DNA of 64,000 nt, taken from Lachnospiraceae bacterium. Lineage in GTDB: Bacteria > Bacillota > Clostridia > Lachnospirales > Lachnospiraceae. The stretch's first letter is position 1; the number at the start of each line of letters is the position of its first letter. Both the position numbers and the translations under genes were made by a program. The stretch is taken from positions 62,001-126,000 of the forward strand of contig JAIDFQ010000004.1 of assembly GCA_029054245.1 (NCBI GenBank). The letters are read 5' to 3'. Of the stretch, positions 25,548 to 34,352 are shown one piece after another. The notes beneath the pieces were generated by a model. That model searched no databases, was not told where the DNA came from, and saw only the letters and a program-made list of their open reading frames with translations.

Positions 25548-25994
25548 CTAAATCCCTCCCATAACGATTCGTTTAAGAGCCCCTGCATATTGTCTGGATA
25601 TTATCAGTTTCTCCCCGTTTTTCATATGGGCAAAAAAGCGTCCGTTCAGTGCCGGGCTGATACTCTCTAACTTCATCAGATTAAGCACCACCGATTTCGA
25701 GCACCGCACAAAATGATATTCCTTATAAGTAGTTTCCGCCTCATACAGCCGCATCTTAATTTCGTATACCTGCTTGTCTGCACAGGCAAACACCTTCTCA
25801 TCCACTGCCTCAAAATAGTGCACATCCTCCAGGCAAAAACGCTGCATATGCTGACCATCTGCCGTACCGGAAAGTTCTATCCCCTTGGCTGTAATATAAC
25901 TGTGAATATCCCTGATTTCCTTGGTAATCTCCACACACTCTATGATGACCTGCTCTTGCTCTTTCCTTGCTATTTTTCTAATGCTTACCTTCAT
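25548..25994 (-). CDS. LytTR family DNA-binding regulator
   Basis: 148 residues with no receiver domain: a short N-terminal part, then a LytTR domain (residues about 50-145) with DVHYFEAVDEKVFA, HFVRCSKSVVLNLMKLESI and ISRQYAGALKRI. Such single-domain LytTR proteins usually regulate their own operon together with a DUF3021 membrane partner. GGAATG precedes the start, with AAAAGG further up; the RBS is ordinary. Confidence 0.88.
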   Translation of the reverse strand: MKVSIRKIARKEQEQVIIECVEITKEIRDIHSYITAKGIELSGTADGQHMQRFCLEDVHYFEAVDEKVFACADKQVYEIKMRLYEAETTYKEYHFVRCSKSVVLNLMKLESISPALNGRFFAHMKNGEKLIISRQYAGALKRIVMGGI

Positions 25995-26058
25995 TCCAAA
26001 TGTACCTTTTCATGTATTCTGATATTCTGTAACAATATAACCTTATAAGTATACTGTT

Positions 26059-27144
26059 TCAATACTCTGCTTTAATATTCAGTTCTCCTTTGTCTTTTAA
26101 ATAGTAATCAAACCACGTGAGCACCACTTCATTTACATTTTCAATGCAGGTTCGGGCATCCACCGTTCCCACTCCCAGCATCCTTGCCAGAACAGGGGAT
26201 GCCAGCGGCAGATCTGTAAAATTCAAATGCCCTGCATCTCGAAAAACCACTTCCCTATAATCCAATGCATTTCTTCCCACAAAAAAATTAACATACTCAA
26301 ATCCTTCTAATTCCTGCGCTTCCACCGCCTCATGAGCCCTCACAGAATTTACATCCAACACCGGAACAGGGTAAGGCTCCTGATTAAAAAGTTCAATACC
26401 GTTTTCAAATCCCACGTATTCTCCCAGCATAGTGCCTTCCAAGTCAATGACAGCATCGATATCATCCCGCTCCCTTCCTAGCGCCACCGATGATGCCCCA
26501 CCCATAGAGTGCCCAAACAAGCCAATTTTTTCTGAATCAATCACACGAAACGGACCATTCTCCCCTTTTTCCGCCTTACTTAAAATTGTATCCAGTACAA
26601 AATTTTCATCCGCCGTCCGGAGCGCCATCCATTCTTTGTATTTTATATAATTTTTTTCTTCTTCCTCTGGATCCCTGGTGCCGTTCCCCTCATAAACACT
26701 TTTAAAAAAGTCCATATCTACCGTAGTGACCTTTCCATTTACATCCTTCACAAACATGGCATGATAGGGATGTGCAATGCTTGCTACCACATAGCCATTC
26801 GACGCAAGCTCCATACAGGTGGAATAATTACTATCAATAACGCCAAATGCACCATGAGAAAATACCACAAGAGGATACCTGCCTTCCTCCTCCGGATACC
26901 AGAACTTCACCGTGAGCGCACGATTTTCTCCTGTGTCTGTAAAGGTCTCTACACGGCTTTCATCCTCCCACGTATATTCCTCTATCGCGACCGCATAATT
27001 TCCCGTAACGGCTGGCTGCTTATAAGGTGGGAATAAAATAATCCTTATCAAAACCGCTATGCCTAAAATAATTGCCGCAATTTTGATACATCTGACTACA
27101 ATTTTCTTTTCGTCAAAATCTCTTTCTGCTTTTTCACTTTTCAT
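26059..27144 (-). CDS. Membrane-anchored alpha/beta hydrolase (PAF-acetylhydrolase-like)
   Basis: 361 residues. One N-terminal membrane segment (residues 17-37) is followed by an extracytoplasmic alpha/beta hydrolase. The oxyanion-side motif VVFSHGAFGV is near residue 98, and the nucleophile Ser is in IGLFGHSMGGASS (G-x-S-x-G). A candidate acid is in the DLEGTML segment and His in FRDAGHLNFTDL. The arrangement resembles PAF acetylhydrolase/chlorophyllase-like lipases. GGAGGAG is 8 nt before ATG, inside a potential hairpin (see separate entry). Confidence 0.82.
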   Translation of the reverse strand: MKSEKAERDFDEKKIVVRCIKIAAIILGIAVLIRIILFPPYKQPAVTGNYAVAIEEYTWEDESRVETFTDTGENRALTVKFWYPEEEGRYPLVVFSHGAFGVIDSNYSTCMELASNGYVVASIAHPYHAMFVKDVNGKVTTVDMDFFKSVYEGNGTRDPEEEEKNYIKYKEWMALRTADENFVLDTILSKAEKGENGPFRVIDSEKIGLFGHSMGGASSVALGRERDDIDAVIDLEGTMLGEYVGFENGIELFNQEPYPVPVLDVNSVRAHEAVEAQELEGFEYVNFFVGRNALDYREVVFRDAGHLNFTDLPLASPVLARMLGVGTVDARTCIENVNEVVLTWFDYYLKDKGELNIKAEY

Positions 27145-27147
27145 AAT

Positions 27148-27176
27148 TTGACTCCTCCATCCTTTGATGGAGTCAA
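27148..27176 (-). promoter_or_regulatory. Hairpin over the hydrolase ribosome binding site
   Basis: On the minus strand TTGACTCCATC can pair with GATGGAGGAGTCAA (a 3-nt bulge), which buries the GGAGGAG Shine-Dalgarno of the downstream hydrolase. This suggests regulated initiation or an overlapping terminator remnant. Sequence prediction only. Confidence 0.4.
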
Positions 27177-27240
27177 CATAGCATATATCTTTCTTCCTTA
27201 AAAGCGTTTTATGGATAAGATGCTTTTAAACAGGATGAAA

Positions 27241-27270
27241 TGCAAAACGCAGGCAAAACTTGCCTGCGCC
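27241..27270 (-). terminator. Intrinsic terminator after the FakA-tail-like gene
   Basis: CGCAGGCAA pairs with TTGCCTGCG (3-nt loop) and TTTTGCATTT follows on the minus strand. It ends the transcript of the gene at 27318-27569. Confidence 0.75.
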
Positions 27271-27317
27271 CTTTAAACTTTCGTGGAATTGAGCCTTTTG
27301 CCGAAACATCTACAATA

Positions 27318-27569
27318 CTATCCCTTAAGACCTCTGGACTGTCTGTCCATGTCCTCCACTACAATATCATAAATTTCTCCTAAGGTAGCACAATATTCAA
27401 GCACTTTCCAAGGCTCATTGGTGTGGAAATGTATCTTGATCAGTTCCTCATCTCCTACTGCAAGAAGGCAGTCACCCTTAAAATTCTCTGTAAAATAGTC
27501 CGAAATCACATCTTCGTCCAAATCCTCGCCTTCAATCAGCAATTGTGTATCGTACTTAAATTCTAACAT
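27318..27569 (-). CDS. Stand-alone FakA C-terminal-like domain protein
   Basis: Only 83 residues. The sequence KYDTQLLIEGEDLDEDVISDYF, GDCLLAVGDEELIKIHFHTN and PWKVLEYCATLGEIYDIVVE reads like the C-terminal domain of FakA/YloV (fatty acid kinase), where the IHFHTN motif is typical. The kinase and middle domains are missing. Short proteins like this are annotated in Clostridia as kinase to dihydroxyacetone kinase, without a defined function. AGGAGG lies 8 nt before ATG, and its own terminator follows, so it is an intact small gene, not a degraded fragment. Confidence 0.75.
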   Translation of the reverse strand: MLEFKYDTQLLIEGEDLDEDVISDYFTENFKGDCLLAVGDEELIKIHFHTNEPWKVLEYCATLGEIYDIVVEDMDRQSRGLKG

Positions 27570-27664
27570 ATATCCTACCTCCTTCTTATTTCTCCATACC
27601 TCATCTATTTATAATTATAACCAAATTTTTCATTTTCTGTAAAGGACTGATGCTAAACTGTACT

Positions 27665-28729
27665 TCATCTCATCCCTATCAGCCTTCTTATCACCGGTAC
27701 TGCTTTGATCAAATAATATGCCAGCATGGTCAGCACAAAGCTGCCAATGCAGACACTAAATGCCTGTGCAAACAAATCATCACACATCCCGACCACGTAA
27801 TAAGCGAGCGCCACTAAAATAGACTGATGTAGAATATAAATCGGATAAGATGCCTGATTAAAATACACAGTAAAGAACGTCTTCCTGTTCAAAAATTTTT
27901 TTCCAAAAAATAACAAAACCATAATTGCATTCCATCCAATAAAATTTATCCACAAATCTCCATAGTACGAGAAATTGTAATACAACACCGCCAATGCAAT
28001 CGTGCCAAACATGCAGAGCAATATCATCCATGTTATATTCTTTTCAATTTTTTCCATAACGCCATCATTACTTAGAACGTAATATCCAATCAGATATAAC
28101 GCCAGATTCTTTCCAATACTAAATCCGCCGAAGTTTCCCAGATAATACATCAGCCAGACCGGAATAAATAAAAAGAATACTACAAGAATCGGCATCCTCT
28201 CCACCTCTGCCGATAGCCTTTCATATGGCAGAAAGTGGAATATAACCAGGCTAAGAAGGGATATCAGAAACAAGAAGAGAATAAACCAGAGATGCCCCGG
28301 TGTAAACGCTCCGTCATAACCGCTAAAATCTGTCAGATGGGTAAAAAAATATTTCCAGTGTTCTGTCAGGCTTCCTGCATATTGATAAAAAAATTTTCTT
28401 GCATAAAAGGTCTGAAACGGCACCAGCAAAATCATTCCACCGATAAATGGAATAAGCAGTTTATGGACCCGCTGTATGATAAATTCCTTTACCGTTCTTT
28501 TTTCCAATGCATACCGGGCACTCATCCCTGCCAGGACAAACAAAACAGGCATGAACCACGGATTTACCAGCACAATAAGCGTACTAAGTATTTTGTTTTC
28601 TTCGACCCAGATATAAAACCTAGAACCAAAATCATTCCAAATCATAAAAGTATGTACCGGAAACAACAACAGAATGGTCAAATTCCGCAAATTATCAATA
28701 TCGTGCCTGCGTGCTTTCTTCTCTCCCAT
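27665..28729 (-). CDS. Acyltransferase 3 family membrane protein
   Basis: 354 residues and about ten membrane segments. The opening RRHDIDNLRNLTILLLFPVHTF contains the family's conserved His in TM1, and the downstream MPVLFVLAGMSARYAL and FTPGHLWFILFL fit Acyl_transf_3 (OatA/MdoC relatives). Such enzymes O-acylate surface glycans; the acceptor is unknown. ATG 28729 (MGEKKARR) has GGGAGG 8 nt upstream, so the first 13 residues of the track ORF are dropped. A decayed GNAT gene lies 31 bp upstream. Confidence 0.85.
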   Translation of the reverse strand: MGEKKARRHDIDNLRNLTILLLFPVHTFMIWNDFGSRFYIWVEENKILSTLIVLVNPWFMPVLFVLAGMSARYALEKRTVKEFIIQRVHKLLIPFIGGMILLVPFQTFYARKFFYQYAGSLTEHWKYFFTHLTDFSGYDGAFTPGHLWFILFLFLISLLSLVIFHFLPYERLSAEVERMPILVVFFLFIPVWLMYYLGNFGGFSIGKNLALYLIGYYVLSNDGVMEKIEKNITWMILLCMFGTIALAVLYYNFSYYGDLWINFIGWNAIMVLLFFGKKFLNRKTFFTVYFNQASYPIYILHQSILVALAYYVVGMCDDLFAQAFSVCIGSFVLTMLAYYLIKAVPVIRRLIGMR

Positions 28730-28760
28730 TTCTATCCTCCCTTCCGCAAACCTTTTTCTA

Positions 28761-29008
28761 TTAATCATGAAATATTTTTATCATCGTATATTCATCTTTG
28801 TAACTGCCGTCATCATATTTCAGCGCCCTTGGCGTTTTCCCCGTTGCTTCAAACCCGAATCTTTCATACAATGCTTTTGCCCTGTCGTTTCCTTCAACAA
28901 CTCCCAGTTCCATCTGCTCATACCCCATCTTTTCAGCTAATTCCCTCCGTAAAGCTCACCTCATCCGCATTCCTTAATAGAAAAGGTGTTTCCCTTGCTT
29001 ACGCCTAG
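28761..29008 (-). pseudogene. Decayed GNAT acetyltransferase
   Basis: On the minus strand the last stretch translates as MGYEQMELGVVEGNDRAKAL then YERFGFEATG, ending MIKIFHD before a TAA: the C-terminal half of a GNAT protein. Immediately upstream, in another frame, TPFLLRNADEVSFTEGIS resembles the N-terminal part of the same family, followed by a stop. The middle (acetyl-CoA loop) is missing, so the gene has lost an internal segment and its frame. No start codon with RBS is visible. Confidence 0.7.
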
Positions 29009-29104
29009 TATAAGTACAATTTTAAAAAAAAGCAATCGGATTTAGATTTCCATATAAATAATAGCAGTTCAGCCCTAATTTCAAACTTGGCCAAACTGCT
29101 GCTA

Positions 29105-29809
29105 TTAATAGATTGCATATAAAGACTTGGATGTCTGCACAATGACCTCCACATACTGCCGGATTTCCTGCTCCAGAAGCTTTTGATCATAAATCTGCTC
29201 CTTTTTCTCAAAATCATCACCGATTGGAAGTGCAATCCCAGTATTCCACTTTGAATTGTAAGGAACCGTGCGAAAGTTCATCCTGTTAAGCGCATCCGCA
29301 ATGATATCATTTACCATTGCCTTATTACACAGTAATTTTTCCTGCAAAACTGCGGAAGTATGATCTTTTGGCACTTCACATTCCACATCCCCATAAGAAA
29401 TGATTCCAGCCAGTATATCGCTGGATTTTGACAAACCAGCAGGTTCCTTTCTTTTATGTAGAGAGGACATTTTCTCCAACTTTTCCAGGAGCATACTCAA
29501 TTTCGCCGGTATCGGTGCACCGCGGGGGGATGTAAAAAAGAGATAATCCGCCCCCGCCACTTTCTCATAAATCCTGTTAAACTCTGCATCTTGACTGCAT
29601 CTTCTGTTTTTGCAGCATCCTTCGCATCCATTACATGGCACTAATGCAAATTCCCTCAGATCAATCATTTCACAGGAAATATTCTTCTTTGAAAGCACCT
29701 CCTTGATGAGCGTACTTATGCAGTACGATGTGCTTTGTTTTTGATTTTTTACAATGTTGGAAGCTGAAATACAGATTGCTTTTTGAACCTTCACTTTTGT
29801 AAAAACCAT
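29105..29809 (-). CDS. Flavodoxin-like NAD(P)H-dependent FMN reductase
   Basis: 234 residues of the iron-sulfur-flavoprotein/flavodoxin_2 type: KAICISASNIVKNQKQSTSY is the FMN phosphate loop, and PCNGCEGCCKNRRCSQDAEF carries a Cys cluster (C-x2-C-x2-C-C...) typical of this clan. YLFFTSPRGAPIPAKLSMLLEKL follows. It probably reduces quinones, metals or azo-type substrates using FMN; the exact role is unknown. GAAAGG precedes the ATG closely. It is 10 bp downstream of the lipoprotein gene, hence probably in one operon with it. Confidence 0.82.
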   Translation of the reverse strand: MVFTKVKVQKAICISASNIVKNQKQSTSYCISTLIKEVLSKKNISCEMIDLREFALVPCNGCEGCCKNRRCSQDAEFNRIYEKVAGADYLFFTSPRGAPIPAKLSMLLEKLEKMSSLHKRKEPAGLSKSSDILAGIISYGDVECEVPKDHTSAVLQEKLLCNKAMVNDIIADALNRMNFRTVPYNSKWNTGIALPIGDDFEKKEQIYDQKLLEQEIRQYVEVIVQTSKSLYAIY

Positions 29810-29819
29810 ACCTTTCTTT

Positions 29820-31247
29820 TTAATATCCTAAATCTCTGTCAATAATCGTGCCGTCCATAGCATTGATTGTCAGCAGACACTCATAGGGTCTTTCTTCCGT
29901 CAAAGCCTCTTCCATATCTCCATAACGAAACGTCTCGCTGCCAAAGAAATCCCATACCGGAATCATGGTTCCTTCCATCACATTTCCTTTTTCCATAACG
30001 CGCATGTACCCTAAACGCACCTCATTTACTTGAAGCGTCACTTCTGCCTGCACCTCATCCCAGAAGTCCTCCGTTTTTTTGAACATCATTTCTTCAAACA
30101 CATTCTGAATATCCGCAAAAGGAAGCAGGAATACATATTCGTCTGACGTTTTTTCCAGATGATATGGATCGGTCCAACGAAATTCGGCAAACCCATCTTG
30201 ATCAAAAGCGATATCAATTCTTTCATAGGGCCATGAAGATATATCGCCATCCTCTACCGTAGTGCCTTCACTCTCCGTATGGGTTACAGGGATACCGTCC
30301 AAGCATCTCGTAAAGTGGAATCCATATCCGCCTGTGGCTGTCAATACTTCGCTTTCCTCATTCATGGACAAAGAACAAAAATACTCCTCGCCTGCCAAGT
30401 CAAAATCTGTAAATCCCATATCTGTCATCATTTGCTGCGCTTGTTGCCTTACATCTTCCACTGAGATCTTCTCCCCGCCTGCTTCTACCGTACTGCCTGC
30501 GGGATAATAGGACCCTCTGGGACTCTTTATGTCAAAATAAATCCATCGCCAGTCATCTCTCAAATTATTATCCAAAATTACCGTATAATCTTCTCCATTT
30601 ACCGTCACATTCCCATACAAAAGATTATCATCTGCATTTGCCTCTTCATCATCTTCCCTCTTCTGGTAAGAAACAACTGCCGGGACGTCAACGAGAACAG
30701 GTTCCTCCGGCGCTGATTCCCTAAGCCTTTGAAACTGGGCAATTTTTTCATCATAATCCGCGGCATTATTGCCTTTTGCTTTCTTCGCTTTCTCTAATCG
30801 CTCTATCGCTGCATCGATTTCTGATGCTATAAACCCGTTAGATGCTTCCATCGCCTCATGGTCTCTGCTCCAGAGCACGCCTCCATTTAGCAGCACACGA
30901 TTTACTTTATCATAGTCTTCCTGTGTGAACACAGCGCTGGTTACCTTATAAGACTTGAATCCTTCCGCCTCTGGAATGATCACGGGCGCATCCACCGAAA
31001 TCTGATAGTTCCCGCTTACTCCCTCCCATGTATAATGATCTGGCGCCTGTACCATCTGGGCAATGCCGTCTACACTTGCTGTTTCGCCCTCTTTCTGGGA
31101 ATCCTGATTTTCCATCCCCGCAGAACCTGCAACTTCCTTCGGAACAACGATTTCCTCCTCCGACTGTCTGCTGTTGCCACAGCCTGTAAACAGCACGGAC
31201 AGCATGCTCACTGCAGCAAGTAAAACTACTATCTTCTTTACTTTCAT
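29820..31247 (-). CDS. Lipoprotein, DUF6034-like
   Basis: 475 residues with a lipoprotein signal peptide: positive start MKVKK, hydrophobic core and lipobox LFTGC (Cys23). The mature part is acidic and extracytoplasmic; it resembles DUF6034-type lipoproteins of Lachnospiraceae but my identification is tentative. The neighbouring two-component genes suggest it is an output or sensor partner. AGGAG lies 10 nt before ATG. About 80 nt upstream is the 16-mer shared with the response-regulator promoter, so direct control by that regulator is likely. Confidence 0.7.
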   Translation of the reverse strand: MKVKKIVVLLAAVSMLSVLFTGCGNSRQSEEEIVVPKEVAGSAGMENQDSQKEGETASVDGIAQMVQAPDHYTWEGVSGNYQISVDAPVIIPEAEGFKSYKVTSAVFTQEDYDKVNRVLLNGGVLWSRDHEAMEASNGFIASEIDAAIERLEKAKKAKGNNAADYDEKIAQFQRLRESAPEEPVLVDVPAVVSYQKREDDEEANADDNLLYGNVTVNGEDYTVILDNNLRDDWRWIYFDIKSPRGSYYPAGSTVEAGGEKISVEDVRQQAQQMMTDMGFTDFDLAGEEYFCSLSMNEESEVLTATGGYGFHFTRCLDGIPVTHTESEGTTVEDGDISSWPYERIDIAFDQDGFAEFRWTDPYHLEKTSDEYVFLLPFADIQNVFEEMMFKKTEDFWDEVQAEVTLQVNEVRLGYMRVMEKGNVMEGTMIPVWDFFGSETFRYGDMEEALTEERPYECLLTINAMDGTIIDRDLGY

Positions 31248-31324
31248 TTCTTAAAATCTCCTCTCCTGTATTCTTTTGTCTGAATACAAGAATCATACGT
31301 TACTGTCCTGTAAAAGGTATACAA

Positions 31325-31340
31325 CAAAATGTAAACAAAT
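31325..31340. promoter_or_regulatory. Candidate response-regulator binding site (lipoprotein promoter)
   Basis: CAAAATGTAAACAAAT is identical to a 16-mer at 33464-33479 upstream of the response-regulator gene. Here it is followed by TGCAAACAG, giving TGTAAAC and TGCAAAC about 11 bp apart, the layout of OmpR-type direct repeats. Confidence 0.6.
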
Positions 31341-31352
31341 TGCAAACAGACT

Positions 31353-32738
31353 TTATTTGGGTGAAAAGATAATCGATACCTTCGTGCCTTTCCCGATTTC
31401 ACTTTCTATAGACAGCCTGGCATGGTGGAGCTGGGCAATCATGCTGCACAACGACAATCCAAGCCCGCATCCTCCTGCCTTTCTGCTCCGTGCCTTATCC
31501 ACCATATAAAAGGCTTCTGTCACCCGCTCGATTTCCTCCTTCGGAATCCCGCATCCCTGGTCGCTTACGGTAATGACGTTATCTGAAGCCGTGAGCGAAA
31601 TGATCGTTCCCTCTTCACTTGCCTTTGCTCCATTATCAATTAGATTGACCAGGAGACTTTCAAATAAATCCCTGTCAATCTCTCTGTCTCCCATATGGCA
31701 GGAATATATCAACTGAATCCCCTTTTGCTTTAAAGGGTGTTCCTCCAGCCTTGCCACCTGTTCAAATAACTCCGGCATAGAAACCTTTTCCATACAGATA
31801 CTGTCATTTTCATACAATCCTATCAGGCTCATCAGCTTACTACTCAACCGCTCTAATCGACTGCATTCCTCTTTGATATGTCGAAGTGCCCTCTCCTGCT
31901 GTCCTTTTTTCAGATTCACATGTAAAAGCGTGTCTGAATAACCGATAATGGAAGTCATGGGGGTCTTCATCTCATGGGTCAGGCTTCCCAGCATCTGTCT
32001 GCGCTGCTCAGATACCTTGGATAGTTCCGTCACCTGATCCTCGATTCGATCCGCCATTTTGTTAAAATCCGCCGCCATAAGACCAACCTCATCTCTGCCA
32101 GATACATTTGCGCGCCTTTCCAGTTTTCCCTCACTGATATCTCTCGCCGCATGTTGCAACTCTCTAAGAGGACGTAAAATTTTCTTTGTCACCAGAAAAA
32201 CCAAAACCACAGAAGCTATCACTGCCCCCATGAAAATCAAAATACTCAGCAGTGCCTGTTCCTGCATATCCCGATAAAGCTCTGAAATGTCCTGTACAAA
32301 TACAAGCTTATACTCTGCCTCTCCCAGCGCAGGCACCGATTTCCCTGAAATCAAGATATATTGATCTCCTGTCCTTTGTATGACGCTGTAACTTTCCTCC
32401 TTATTCCACCGCTTATCTCCAGGATTTTTAAGCTCAAAGGGTGTCAGATTACAGATCTGCTGCTCATCTTCAATTAAAATATACTCGGAAGCGCCGTATT
32501 TTTTTACTATATAGTTGATGTAGGAACGTTTGGTGGTTTCGCTGTATCCCTCTTTCAATCCATTCTCCAGTTCCCTCCCAATGGCATAGGCAGTAGATTT
32601 CAGCTGCTGCTCACAGCTTTCAATTGTTTTTTCCTGATTATACTGGATTGACCGATATATCATCTCCACACCGAAAAACCCCATAGACGCCAGCAAAATC
32701 AGCGCTGTCATAAGAGCAAGTTTTATCCAAAGCTTCAT
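31353..32738 (-). CDS. Sensor histidine kinase
   Basis: 461 residues: TM1 (about 8-26), an extracytoplasmic sensor region (30-160), TM2 (163-183), HAMP (184-240), a HisKA domain with the phospho-His in GSLTHEMKTPMTSIIGYSDT (His255), and HATPase_c with N box LIDNGAKAS, G1 VSDQGCGIP and G2 GGCGLGLSLC. It is a classical intramembrane-anchored kinase; the ligand is unknown. Its ATG directly abuts the response-regulator stop codon, so both are translated together. The lipoprotein gene follows after 105 bp. Confidence 0.93.
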   Translation of the reverse strand: MKLWIKLALMTALILLASMGFFGVEMIYRSIQYNQEKTIESCEQQLKSTAYAIGRELENGLKEGYSETTKRSYINYIVKKYGASEYILIEDEQQICNLTPFELKNPGDKRWNKEESYSVIQRTGDQYILISGKSVPALGEAEYKLVFVQDISELYRDMQEQALLSILIFMGAVIASVVLVFLVTKKILRPLRELQHAARDISEGKLERRANVSGRDEVGLMAADFNKMADRIEDQVTELSKVSEQRRQMLGSLTHEMKTPMTSIIGYSDTLLHVNLKKGQQERALRHIKEECSRLERLSSKLMSLIGLYENDSICMEKVSMPELFEQVARLEEHPLKQKGIQLIYSCHMGDREIDRDLFESLLVNLIDNGAKASEEGTIISLTASDNVITVSDQGCGIPKEEIERVTEAFYMVDKARSRKAGGCGLGLSLCSMIAQLHHARLSIESEIGKGTKVSIIFSPK

Positions 32739-33407
32739 CTAATCCAAATCCTCCAGACGGTAACCTGTTTTCGATATGGTACGAATCACATCATAAAAAC
32801 CCAGCTTTTTGCGCAGCTGTCCAATGTGCACATCCACTGTCCTGGTTTCTCCCATATAATCACATCCCCATATCCTATTTAACAGTTCTTCCCTTGTAAA
32901 AGCCACATTTTTACTTCCTGCAAGGGTGACCAACAGCTCATACTCCAGCGGTTTTAGCGGCACTTTCACGCCATCCTTCGATACACTATGTTCCTTTAAA
33001 TCAATCACCACATCCCGTATCTGAATTTTCTGCCTGCTCCTCCCGGTTCTTTTGAGCACCTTTTCCATCCGCACTAATAGCTCCAGCACTTCAAATGGCT
33101 TTACAATGTAATCTTCAGCCCCTGCCGTAAGACCATGAACCTTTGATATCACATCATCCTTTGCCGTTAAGTAAATGACGGGAATCTCCTCTCTCTGTAA
33201 ATCCTCCATCAGGGCAAATCCATCTTTGCCGGGCAGCATCACATCCACTAGGGCAAGGGCAATCTCCTTGTTCTTCCCATCCCGCAAAAATTCCTCCGCC
33301 GCAAGCCCGTCCATAATCGGCACTGCCTCATAACCTGCGGCGCCTAAATTCATACAAATCAGTTCTGATATGGAATTGTCGTCCTCTATCACTAAAATCT
33401 TAGCCAT
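32739..33407 (-). CDS. OmpR/PhoB family response regulator
   Basis: 222 residues: a receiver domain (acidic pair in ILVIEDDNSI, phosphoacceptor Asp55 in ALVDVMLPGKDG, Lys in IYLTAKDDV) followed by a winged-helix trans_reg_C domain ending IRTISKTGYRLED. ATG 33407 lies 6 nt after GGGGGAG; the longer track start is rejected. The 16-mer CAAAATGTAAACAAAT upstream of this gene and of the lipoprotein suggests autoregulation. Partner kinase: the next gene. Confidence 0.93.
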   Translation of the reverse strand: MAKILVIEDDNSISELICMNLGAAGYEAVPIMDGLAAEEFLRDGKNKEIALALVDVMLPGKDGFALMEDLQREEIPVIYLTAKDDVISKVHGLTAGAEDYIVKPFEVLELLVRMEKVLKRTGRSRQKIQIRDVVIDLKEHSVSKDGVKVPLKPLEYELLVTLAGSKNVAFTREELLNRIWGCDYMGETRTVDVHIGQLRKKLGFYDVIRTISKTGYRLEDLD

Positions 33408-33463
33408 CACATACTCCCCCATTCAGCACTTATCTTAACACAAAAGTCTTGCAAAAAAAGCAT

Positions 33464-33479
33464 CAAAATGTAAACAAAT
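33464..33479. promoter_or_regulatory. Candidate autoregulatory site of the response regulator
   Basis: CAAAATGTAAACAAAT, the same 16-mer as at 31325-31340, about 57 nt upstream of the response-regulator start. A chance 16-bp identity at the two promoters of one cluster is improbable. Confidence 0.6.
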
Positions 33480-33577
33480 GCGGAGGGAGGGCATTTGGAA
33501 GAAGGAAGACACAGGCAGGAAGGCAGGCGGCAGCATTGACAGGGGTACAAGACTCGTCTGTAAATTGGACAAAAAAA

Positions 33578-33606
33578 TTGAGTATGGGGTGTTCCTATGG
33601 TAAACT
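33578..33606 (+). promoter_or_regulatory. Promoter of the mgtC-like gene
   Basis: TTGAGT (33578-33583) and TAAACT (33601-33606) with a 17-nt spacer. A small inverted repeat GTTCCTA...TTAGGAAC overlaps the -10 and could be an operator. Confidence 0.5.
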
Positions 33607-33650
33607 TTAGTTAGGAACGAGAATCTTGGTTTTACTGGGAGAGGAAAATT

Positions 33651-34352
33651 ATGTTGCTAGAGAGAATTGATATTTTGAGAGACTTGACACTGCCCTCTAT
33701 TTTGCTTCGGACATTTCTTGCCATGGCGCTCAGCGGAATTTTGGGATATGAAAGAGAAAAGAGGCACAGACCGGCAGGTTTTCGGACTTATCTGGTGGTG
33801 TGCCTAGGTTCCACCCTTGCCATGATGGTGGGAATTTATCTATCTACGATTTTTGAATCCATCGATGCCGGACGCATTCCGGCGCAGGTCATCAGCGGAA
33901 TCGGTTTCCTGGGAGCCGGTACGATTCTTGTGACAAGGCAGAATCAGGTAAAGGGGCTTACCACTGCTGCCGGTCTGTGGGCGGTGGCATGTATGGGGCT
34001 TGCTTTAGGCGCAGGATTCTATACCGGCGCGCTGGTAGTCTTTGCCGCCATAGGGATTTCTCTTAAAATGCTGCGGGTGGTGAACCGGCATTTGAATCCG
34101 GCATCAAAGCTGGTGATACTGCATGTGGAGTTTGAAAAGATTGCCGACATGAGCAAATTTATTTCCTTTGCCAAAAGCAAAAACTGCACCGTAGAGCATT
34201 TAGAGATGACCCGTGGGAGAAGTACTGCTGAAAGTACTTCCGTCTCCGCTACGATAACCTTATGTTTTCATGAAGAAGTCACTTATTCCCAGATTATAGA
34301 GACCTATGGCGCGCTCGAGGGCGTCACATACATAGATTATGTGAATTGGTAA
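33651..34352 (+). CDS. MgtC/SapB family membrane protein
   Basis: 233 residues. The N-terminal MgtC domain has four membrane segments with GILGYEREKRHRPAGFRTYL, the family signature, and SGIGFLGAGTIL. The C-terminal cytosolic part (residues 160-233) is ACT-like. Members are linked to Mg2+ homeostasis or acid tolerance; in this branch the role is not defined. AGAGGA lies 6 nt before ATG. The stop overlaps the remains of a decayed minus-strand gene, marking the edge of an accessory region. Confidence 0.9.
   Translation: MLLERIDILRDLTLPSILLRTFLAMALSGILGYEREKRHRPAGFRTYLVVCLGSTLAMMVGIYLSTIFESIDAGRIPAQVISGIGFLGAGTILVTRQNQVKGLTTAAGLWAVACMGLALGAGFYTGALVVFAAIGISLKMLRVVNRHLNPASKLVILHVEFEKIADMSKFISFAKSKNCTVEHLEMTRGRSTAESTSVSATITLCFHEEVTYSQIIETYGALEGVTYIDYVNW

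Noticed and set aside
28235-29008. 257-residue plus-strand ORF
   Set aside because: Antisense to the acyltransferase gene and the decayed GNAT; composition is shadow-like.
29005-29235. 76-residue ORF
   Set aside because: Overlaps the flavodoxin-like gene in another frame.
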